64,000 nt of DNA from assembly GCA_965112735.1 (NCBI GenBank), contig OZ218955.1, positions 3,844,001 through 3,908,000 on the forward strand. The letters run 5' to 3'. A program made the translations under genes and the position numbers. Positions 50,001 to 64,000 of this stretch are shown here, in pieces (within the stretch, counting starts at the first letter, position 1; each line of letters opens with the position of its first letter). Source of the stretch: Phaeosaccion multiseriatum (Eukaryota; Ochrophyta, other classes). Under the pieces are notes generated by a model that ran no database searches, was not told where the DNA came from, and saw nothing but the letters and a program-made list of their open reading frames with translations.

Positions 50001-50874
50001 TTGTTCCTTTCGAGGTACAGTTTCTCAAGGTTCTGAAGATCTCCAAGCTCGAGTGGAATGCTCCCTGCGGATGGGAGGTGAGTTCTTTGGTCACACTCAC
50101 ATCAAGTCAAAGGGACGCGAAAAAAGTTGGGCCACACTGATGCCAAGTGAAAGGGACGCGGACGGACGGGTTCGCGTACCACCTACCTTCTAGGTTGTTG
50201 TTGTGGAGCACTAGTTCTCGAAGCTGTGGAAGCTGTCCAAGGTACGGCGGAATTCTCCCTGCGGATGGGCGGAAAGTTCTTTGGTTACACTCATATCAAG
50301 TCAAGGGGACGCGAAAAAAGTTGGGCCACACTCATATCAAGTGCAAGGGACGCGAACGGGTGTGCGCACTACTCACCGGTGAGCTGATTCTCCCTGATGT
50401 CCAGCACTGTAAGGTTCTGCAGGGCTCCAAGCTCGGGTGGAATGCTCCCTGCGGATGTGGGGAAATTGGTTTGGTCATACTCATATCAAGTCTAGGGGAC
50501 GCGAACGGGTGCGCTACCAATATCAAGTCAAAGGGGCGCGAACGGGTCGCTGGACTACCGCTGCCTCACCCCTTCTCTTCCCCCCTTTCCTCCTTCCCTT
50601 TTCCTTCTTTTTTTCTTTTCTACTACTACACTACTACATGATGATAATACTTCAGGACCTAAGGCGCAACAACTATTATCACGTCTCTCTCACCTTCCAA
50701 GCCGTTGCTAGCCAGCTCAAGCTTCACAACATAGTCATTTTCCAGGCTCACTCCGAACCAGTTCTCCAAAGGTGCGTCAGTGTTCCAACCAGCCTTGTTA
50801 GACCAAGCGGGTCCGCCCGTGGCGTCAAAGAGGGCTGTGAGTATACTACGCTGCTCTTGGAGGAAGCTAGACAT
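44033..50874 (-). CDS. LRR receptor-like protein with ZU5-like region, membrane span and Glu/Gln tail
   Basis: Start exon 50874-50694 (181 nt) encodes the same N-cap as the ROCO gene (MSSFLQEQRSILTALFDATG). Then 18 intact 72-nt LRR exons run from 50448 to 47642, followed by a double LRR exon 47564-47424. A second N-cap-like exon 47148-46960 (RQRLAALFHEFGGG; GEWHGVTVNDSF) comes next. LRR exons 46892-46812, 46612-46541, 46361-46290, 46215-46144 and 46068-45967 follow. Then come an exon from about 45800 to 45250, 45156-44939 and 44806-44033. All LRR junctions are phase 1, and the total is about 1,247 aa. The exon ending 45250 has GVTVPPNALGDGACLTLTVD, which resembles a ZU5 domain. A membrane helix (GVIIGVGIGFLFVFLVMYVW) precedes a short basic stretch and about 85 Glu/Gln residues. 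No signal peptide is visible, which is odd for a membrane receptor. It could instead be two genes, the second starting near 47302. Confidence 0.75.
44042..44280. repeat. Coding CTC/CTG microsatellite (Glu/Gln tail)
   Basis: On the gene strand GAG and CAG codons alternate in blocks and encode the acidic cytoplasmic tail of the membrane LRR protein. The run length is likely to vary between individuals. Confidence 0.9.
45967..50448 (-). repeat. Exon-intron LRR cassette array (right)
   Basis: About 25 LRR exons in units of about 150 bp, all phase 1, with near-identical introns (on the plus strand: TTTGGTCACAC, TATCAAGTGAAAGGGACGCG, GGGTGTGCGTACCACTCACC). Exons and introns resemble those of the left array. 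The exon 49844-49915 encodes the same peptide as 17386-17457 with one His/Tyr change. Confidence 0.93.
49561..49617 (-). pseudogene. Broken LRR exon without splice donor
   Basis: The unit begins normally (acceptor at 49618, GGIPPELGSLENLIVLNLAS). It then runs straight into intron sequence (TCCTCTTGACTTG), so the last codons and the GT donor are deleted. Reading on gives TGA. The exon is presumably skipped, with splicing from 49696 to 49506. Confidence 0.85.
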
Positions 50875-53503
50875 CGTAACGAAAAAATGGAAACAGCTCG
50901 CCCTGCTTTCTTCGTGTTCTATGGTTGTTGAAGTATCTTTTTTTCTACAGAAGGTCAAAGAGAAGCGAGGTGGGTGAGCGAGCTTTGAATCCATTTCACA
51001 AATGGATGTCAATTTTCCCTTTCCCGCTTAATTGTTTGGGCAATAGGAGGACAGAGAGGTCCACATCACCCCTTTCCTTGACCTTAGGTGGTATTCAACG
51101 TGTATGCGAACGCATAAATGTGCAGATCTTGGCTCACTTGGAGAATGGCTGCTAGTCCATTCCGCTGGTGGTAAACTGTTGTAGGGCGAGTTAGACGACG
51201 AGATAAGCACCGACGGGAACCATACACGTGTTTCTCGGAATATTGCAGCTTTCCATGGCCAAGCAACGTGGGGAATAGGAGAAATCAGCGGAAAGGGAGC
51301 TGCCGGTGAGGCGGATTTGGAGAGGGGGGCTGGAGAGGCCTCTGCTGGAGCATACGTAGCCTGCGATACATCCTCGGCGGCTGGGCGCGCGCCACCTTCC
51401 CTTCTTGGGACTGTTGCCTGGGTACCACTCAAGGAGGCGGGTGTAGGTGGTGTCTGTGTCGCACACTGTGGGCGAAAACGTCTCATTTTTTACCTCTTTT
51501 TGCCGCTTTCGCAATCAGGGAGGGGCTTGTTGCTTGGGGGAGGGGCGGGCCGCGTACGCCCGGACCACGCCGCGACACCGACGCTGCTGGGACGCAATCT
51601 ACCTTCGTTGAGGTCAGTTGTGGACTGAGCTTTGGGCTGTGGCATCACGATGGACCGTTCTTGCTTGGCGCTCCTCTATTTCCCCTTTTTTCCTCAAGGA
51701 TACATCTGCCTCTGGCCACCCACGGCAGGTCAGCGGGCCGAAGTGGGGGGACTAGACACAGAGACACTAGGATAAAGACATTAAGCATGGAAACTTGGCC
51801 AACTGCAGGCATTTACCTGCTCTCTGCTCTACTCACCACGTCAAGACGGGGCATTTACCGGAGAACCATCCTTTTGGCCTGACCTGTCGTCGGGTGCACC
51901 AGGAGAGGGGTTTCGGATCAGGGCGGGCATGTACTGGGCCCTACAGTGCCTTTGGGATGCTGTTCGAAGATGCACCTACGATACTAGCTCAACAGCAGGG
52001 TGAAAAGGCTCTGACTCGGCCTTCCTGTCGTGGAGGTTTGGGGAAGCAAGGCCTCTCTGGGGGCGGCTTCGGACCGGCACCCCTGCACGCAGGTGGGGGG
52101 AGTTGGAGTCAGTGGACGAGTGCGAGCATACTCATCGTCGGGGGGGGGTCTCTCGCAGTGTGCAGCTTTTGGGGAGCTGAAGCTCGGGCTAGTGGTCAAT
52201 CTTGCTCCTCGCGGTGGGGGGGACCATGACACCCTCTCCTCCCTGTCCTTGTGCCCCCCTCACTCCCCCGACCCTCGCCGCCCTTCAATCCTTCTTTCCC
52301 ACACGTTGCAGCCCCCCGGTGGTGAAGGGGATTACTCAAGAGCCTGGTGAGGCCTTATTGGCTGGGTTTCAGAGGGGTGGATGGTTGTGAAGCACTACCA
52401 ACACGTCATCACAATGAGGATCTCTGTGGCCGACTTTCAAAGACATTCCGTCAAAGCATGAGCCTCCAACCTGCAGCAGCAGGGTTGCAGCACCAGGGTA
52501 GGCTGTGGCCGAGGGTACACTACAGATGGGGTGTGGGCGAAGGCGACGAGGATGGCACCAAAGGGGCAGGGGCAGCCGCTGTGCAGAGAGAAGGGGGGAG
52601 GGAGAGCTACTCCGGGAGATCACGTACGGGTGCTTGGACCGAGCATGTAAGTGAGGAACGCTATAGCTTATAATCCACCACCATACAACCTCTTCTTCCT
52701 TCTGTTTTGGTCCTGGTTCGGAAGAGGGAACTGACCCCGGAGGGTTTCCGGAGGGTGTCATCTCCCAACTGCAGCGTACCCGCGAAGGGCGAGAGGCCAC
52801 ACACAAGAGCACTTCAAGGAAACAGCATTTCAGCTGAGGGCATAGTCACATATCCGCTGCCATGCGTTGCCGGTCCAGCCTCGGAGGGACGCCGAACCGC
52901 GTATCGCTGGAACGCGCGCAAACACACACGCACGCACACACGCACGCACACGCACGCACATACATGCACTCATTCGCGGGGCGAGGGCGGTGATAGTCAC
53001 CGCCGCTCCTCGCTGTACCCACGAGCAAGCGTGCTGCGTGTGCGAACCCCTTCTGCTGCCTGCTTGCCCTACGCTTCGCTTCTGCCCCACTCACAAACAC
53101 AAGCCTCCCTCCCCACTCTACATCCATCTACTTCCTGCCTAACTAAATATCCCCCCCTAGAGAGAGGGCGGCCAATAACTCTCAAACTGAGTCTGTGAAA
53201 GTCCCTCTGAGAAGCAGAGAAACAGGCCCAAGGGAGCCCAAGGGAGCCGAGCCCCACTGCCCCAATTGTTGGGGTTCATGTTCTCTTGCGGCTTGTGAGA
53301 GACAGCGACATGAGAGCCCCACCCCTACCCCAAGTCAGTAAGCCAATGAACTGGCCAACCAACCTATCTACCTACCGACACAAAACAATCAACCAACCCC
53401 CCAATCAACCAATCGATCAACCAAAGGGTGCATCAACGAAGCAACGGATCAGTCCCAGATCGGTCCCAGATCGGTCGCAGATCAGTCCCAGATCAGTCCC
53501 AGA
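50875..53503. other. Right-arm intergenic region and LRR-gene 5' flank
   Basis: Counterpart of 14059-16687. No supported gene. The open frame conserved in the left arm is interrupted here by TAG (near 51185) and shifted further on. The block next to exon 1 (50975-51010) is the same conserved 5' flank. Confidence 0.55.
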
Positions 53504-59746
<6,243 letters not shown>

Positions 59747-60369
59747 GATGGCGCTTGCCTTTTCCTCTTACGGCCTATACTTTGCAGGGAGTGAGTTTGG
59801 GGGTATGCAGCATGAGAGTTCAGGCAAACAAGAGGAGGGAACAAAAAGGTCAAAGACGGAGAGAAGGAGGGAGGGAGGGGGGGAGGGAGGGAGGGTGGTT
59901 GAGGTGAACAAGAGCAGAGAACACCGTTTGAAAGGCGGATCCGCGGTGTTGCCGTTCGCAAACTGCATCGCAGTGTCTACGGGAAGGAGGCGGCACAGAG
60001 AGCAGACTCGATTGCCTTCGGGACGGCCAATCTCGAGGTAAAAGGACCCCACGAGACAATTACCTCACAGGTGGTAGCACGGATTCGATTCCCCCCGCCC
60101 CCAAGCCACTGCTGATGGACATCACCTACCTTGGCAGCAAACTGCTACTGCTGATGGACACACCCTAGTGATGACCTACAGTGTACGACCACTGAGCCTT
60201 CTTTTTCAACACGGAACAGCTAACGCGTGCACTGAACTTCTCAAATCCAAATTGATCCCAAATTCCGAGGGGGGGGGGGGGGTTGTGATTTCTCGTATTA
60301 CCAATGTGCCTACATAGAATCAACCAGAACGGTGTACTGTAATATCAACCAGAAGCCCGTCAAGCAACC
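59747..60369. promoter_or_regulatory. Divergent promoter, exchanger / TPR-like gene
   Basis: 623 bp between divergent start codons. It includes an A/T-richer part (60180-60345) and a G-run at 60269-60284. A short imperfect direct repeat containing CTGCTGATGGACA is seen at about 60110-60160. No core promoter motif is certain. Confidence 0.45.
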
Positions 60370-63300
60370 ATGGGCACGGCTTCGAGCAGCCTCCCCTCTC
60401 AAGGGGGCACTTACTCGCACGCCAGCCCGTACAGGAAGCTGCAGCCGGACTCTGTGTGCGAGGAGGCAGGGCGAGCGTATCGGGACGGGAGGCGCGGCGA
60501 GTGCCTTGCTCTCCTCAACAAGGTGGCTTTGTCGCTGCAGCACCTTCCCGTCACCGCGAGAGAAGCCGTGGCGAAGGCCAACCAGGCTCTCTGCAGTGAA
60601 GATCAGAGCAACACCCTTCAAGGTTCGAGTGACGAAAGACGGACAGTTGCTCTTCCTCCCCTTCCTCCTTTTCTCTTTCTCCCTCTATCCTTGAATGGCG
60701 CAATCACTCAACTGCGTCCCGTTCTTACCTCCTTGAATGGTGCAGGGCTGCAAGACGTGCTTAACTCGCTCGCGGCATCATGTCGGAAGCAGGCCCCTCC
60801 CACCTCCATCACGGAGAGGATTGCCGCCTTTGTGGGTGGGAGCAGCAGCAGCGGCAGCAGCAGCAGGCGCATGATGGAGTATGATGTGCTTGTTCAGGTG
60901 GCGTTCAACGTGGGAGCTCATGCTCTTGGCAGAGGGCGCCTGGATGTGGCCAAGAGGGCGATAATCCAGTGCCTCGAGGTCAGAGAGAGGAGAGGGGTGT
61001 GGCGTGCAGATAGGCAGGCCCGCGCGTGAAGAACGCCGCCTTCACGCCCTCCTTCCACTTCTTGCTATTCATATGTTTTGCCCTCTGCACAGGTCATTGG
61101 GGGTGAAGGGAGCGAAGGGGGTGGCGCGAAGGGGATTCTCCACTGGCAGCGTACCCTCGAAGCCCTGCTCCACAGCGCAATGGGGGGATCACTGGAGCAT
61201 GCCGAGGCCCACACAGGCGAGGAGGAGAGAGGGAAAGGAAGCAGAGGAGGTAGGGCGGGGGGAGGGCAGCACGAGCACGGAGGGGGGCATCTGCTCCCCC
61301 CTGCCTCTGTCCTCCACCTTCTGCGGCTCTCGTGGCTGCTGGCCATGACCATGCTGCTCGAGGGCCGGGCCCAGGCCGCCAAGGATGTCCTGGAGGGGGT
61401 GGAGCGGAGCACAGCTGTGGCGAGGAGAGCGTGGGGCCTCTCGCCCTGTGCCGCCTGCGGTGCGAGCAACAAGTGGAGAGGAGGCGCAGTAGCGATGGCA
61501 CCGTTGTCCTCTTCCCATCAGAGGGAGAGCGGGCCTCCTTCGTGGCTGCTACACCCCCATCACTCCGAGCTGGGCCGACAGCAGCACTGCACCACCACCT
61601 GCAGGGGCTGCCTGTGGGGAGAAGTCCTGCGGCTGCTCGCAGAGGAGGAGTCTTCGGGGGCCTCCCTTCTGACCTCCTCTGCTCGTGACTACCGCGGTCC
61701 TTCCTCTGGTCAGCAAGGCGAGCCGTGCGATGTGGTGATGGAGCGATGTCGGCTGCTTGAAGCGCTCGCCAGTCTGGTGGAGGGCAACAGAGCCGAGGCC
61801 TTTGAAGCGTTGCGCCGGAGCTGCTGTGGCTGCTCGAAGAAGGGAAAGAAGAGGGGAAGGTCCGACCCGCCCCTGCTGTCCCCCCTCGTCAACACCCCTG
61901 CGGCGGCAGCGTCTTCATCGCTTCTGGCGCACGTGTTGGCTGTACATGTTAGCAGTGACCAGCGTCAGTGTCGTCACCAACAAAGAGACAGAGGCGGGCC
62001 AGAGGTGGACATGCAGAGCGAGAGTCAGGGCGAAAGAGAGAGCAAAGAGAGTCTTCTCACTCAAGTCTGCGCCCATCTGGGCCGAACAGCCGAGCGGCAG
62101 GAGACCGCGGGGGGGGCTCTCAGTCCAGAGACCATGGTGCTCCTCGGATGCAGGGCCTTGGGGAGGGGCGGCCCCTCCTACACCTCCGGGAGAGCATCTG
62201 GGAGAGCAGGCCTTGGTGCCCCCCCCGGGGAGAGCGGGCGAGGGCGACGAGCAGGAGGAGGGGGAGTGGCGGGTTCGTCAGGTGTAGACGCCCCTTGTGG
62301 TGATGATGATGATGATGATGATGATGATGTTGAAGGCGGACCTTCTTCCCGTCCTTCCCCAGGGGGGCAGGCTCAGGCTCTAGCGCTGTTCCGCTCAGTG
62401 CTGGCGGTGGACTGTAACAATCCTGCGGCCTCTCTCGGCACGGCCTGCGCCCTGTGGAGGGCGGGCCTGCCGCAGAACGCCGCACCCATCCTCAGCCATC
62501 TCCTGGCGTCCCATCCACTGCCATCCTCCTTCTCGTCGGTGTGTGCTGTGCCTCCTCCTCTCTCGGCCTCGGCCGTGGACACTGAGGGGAGAGTCTTCTT
62601 CCGCCTCGATAACGTTGCTGCCCCCCCCATCCGCTGCCATCCCCCCCCCTTGCCACCGGAGAGACTCGCGTGGGCCAAGGCGTTGGCGTGCGCTGCCCAG
62701 GGGGGCTGGGGTGCCCAAGGGGATCGGGGTGGTGCCCCGGGGGGCTGGGCAGGGGCCGCATCTGCCTGCAGAGTGGTGCTGGCTGGGCTGGCGCAAACAT
62801 GCCGTGGCGTAGTGGGCACCGGAGCGGCAAGCGAGATTGCTGGACGGGTTGGTGATACAGCAGCAGACGGAGGAAGAGACGGACGAGGAGGAGGAGGAGG
62901 AGGAGGAGGGCCTGGGGAGGGAGGGGGTTTGGCAAGAGCGGAGCCCGCATGTGCAGCAGAGCCTCATCAGCGAGACGGACGGCGTGGGGCCGAAGGGCTC
63001 TTTTGGAGCTCACTGCAGTGCCGAAGGGCTCCTCTGGGGGCACTGGCAGCTCCGTCCGCCTTCTTTGCGGCGCCATTTGGAAGGGCCGACAAGCGAGAAG
63101 AACAACAACAAGAGGGGCAAGGCAAAGAGAGGCAAGAGCGGCAACAGAGGCAAGAGAGGCTCCGTCTTGGTTCCGCGGCGGTGTCTCTGCTGCTCTACTC
63201 GCTCCTCGCACAGGGCAAGGCACGGGAGGCCTGGGCAGAGGCGCAGCGCTGGATTGAGTTTGAGGTTGAGACTGCTGAGACTGGCCAGCAGCAGCACCAC

Positions 63301-64000
63301 CACCACCACCACCACCATCAGTTGGTGCTACAGCTCACCGAGACCACGACCGACGCCAATCGGGCCCCTCTCCTTTCCCCGTGTGCTATGGCCACTGCCC
63401 GAGGGGGGGATGCCCGAGGGGGTGATGCCCGAGGGGGTGATGCCCGAGGGGGTGATAATCAGGGCCTCTCCGGGGTCGGCGCCGACCCGCGGGTGCTTCT
63501 CTACGCCGCAGATGCCCTCGTGTGCGTCAAGGGGAGTGTGAGGGGAGCGGGGCGCTTGGTCTCGCGGGCCTTGGAAGCAGTGCAGATGCGGCAGTTGGTG
63601 ATACAGCCGCAGCAGCAGCAGCAGAGAAAGAAGCGAAAGAGGCAGGAGGACGAGGAGGAGGAGAAGCAGGTGGAGAGTGATGGGCAAGCTCCCCCCGGGT
63701 CAGTAGCAGCCGCAGCAGGTGGTGGTACAGCAAGCGGCGGCACCAACACAGCCAACCCCTTGCCACCCCCTCCCTCCCCGCTCGATCGCCGCCTGCACGT
63801 CACTGCACTCAATAACGCGGCGCTTGTGCTCGTGGGTAGGGGGAGGCTGCTGGACGCGTGTCACCACCTAAGGGCCGCGCTGAGACTCGCCCCGAGGGCG
63901 GAGGGGGAGCAAGAGACCGAGCAGTTGGTGATACAGCCTGCCTTCAACCTGGCGCTCGTGCTGTGGCGGATGGGGCGGCGCGAGGCAGCGGCGGAGCACT
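60370..64000 (+). CDS. TPR-like helical repeat protein, 3' part outside window
   Basis: Exons 60370-60622, 60746-60978 and 61093 onward. The third frame stays open for more than 2.9 kb to the window end, so over 1,100 residues are present. Start MGTASSSLPSQGGTYSHASP. Helical segments resemble TPR units: VCEEAGRAYRDGRRGECLAL, LVQVAFNVGAHALGRGRLDV, LRLSWLLAMTMLLEGRAQAA, ALNNAALVLVGRGRLLDACH and PAFNLALVLWRMGRREAAAE. Long Gly-, Asp- and His-rich inserts (an Asp run near 62300, a His run at 63300) separate them. Several in-frame copies of the dispersed word occur (RVGDTAADG, HQLVLQL, RQLVIQPQ, EQLVIQP). Spacing of the first helices recalls CCR4-NOT subunit 10, but this is a weak guess. A protein-complex scaffold role is inferred. 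Confidence 0.7.

Noticed and set aside
60060-60110. A tRNA-like GGATTCGATTCC sequence
   Set aside because: No cloverleaf stems or anticodon arm could be drawn around it.

Overview
The window is nuclear DNA of a eukaryote. Genes have many short GT-AG introns and acceptors of the form pyrimidine tract plus CAG, coding sequence is GC-rich, and simple repeats are very abundant. The best single clue to the lineage is a leucine-rich-repeat ROCO-GTPase gene in which each LRR sits on its own 72-nt exon. That architecture is known from brown algae (Ectocarpus). The EF-hand Na+/Ca2+ exchanger and the TIFY-binding-like zinc finger also fit an alga or stramenopile. I therefore infer an ochrophyte/heterokont alga, but cannot name the species.

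Layout. 1-7,038 (minus): NBAS/Sec39-type ER-Golgi tethering protein, running off the left edge. 7,393-10,808 (plus): replication protein A 32-kDa subunit, divergent from NBAS. 11,266-11,642: a pure (TCC)n tract of about 375 bp that marks a rearrangement breakpoint. 11,643-17,035: left arm of a long inverted duplication, holding the 3' half of a Na+/Ca2+ exchanger gene, an intergenic stretch and the first exon of an LRR gene. 16,688-21,262 (plus): LRR-ROC-COR-TIR receptor. 21.3-24.2 kb: gene-poor, with a frameshifted Ty3/gypsy-type integrase remnant. 24,183-27,013 (minus): two tandem paralogous small secreted or membrane cysteine-rich proteins. 28,536-34,262 (minus): DIS3/RRP44 exosome nuclease. 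34,608-38,979 (plus): nuclear-looking zinc-finger protein with a TIFY-binding-like domain. 39,220-40,510 (plus): dual-specificity phosphatase. 41,073-43,696 (plus): 5'-truncated DCAF8-like WD40 fragment. 44,033-50,874 (minus): a second LRR receptor with about 25 LRR exons, a ZU5-like region, one membrane span and a Glu/Gln tail. 50,545-55,805: right arm of the inverted duplication. 53,504-59,746 (minus): complete EF-hand Na+/Ca2+ exchanger (NCL type). 60,370-64,000 (plus): long TPR-like protein, running off the right edge.

The most interesting biology is the pair of receptor genes facing each other across about 33 kb. They have nearly identical promoters and first exons because of the inverted duplication. 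Behind that shared start lie different LRR exon arrays and different output modules: ROCO GTPase plus TIR in one, a membrane-anchored form in the other. All LRR exons are symmetric phase-1 cassettes with near-identical introns, so they can be duplicated, deleted or swapped without breaking the frame. The window shows cassettes caught in those states, including an identical tandem pair and one unit that has lost its splice donor. A second unusual signal is a dispersed word of about 15-20 bp (CAGCAGTTGGTGATACAGCA and variants). It recurs about 20 times: inside coding exons in one orientation, and as the 3' end of introns in the other.
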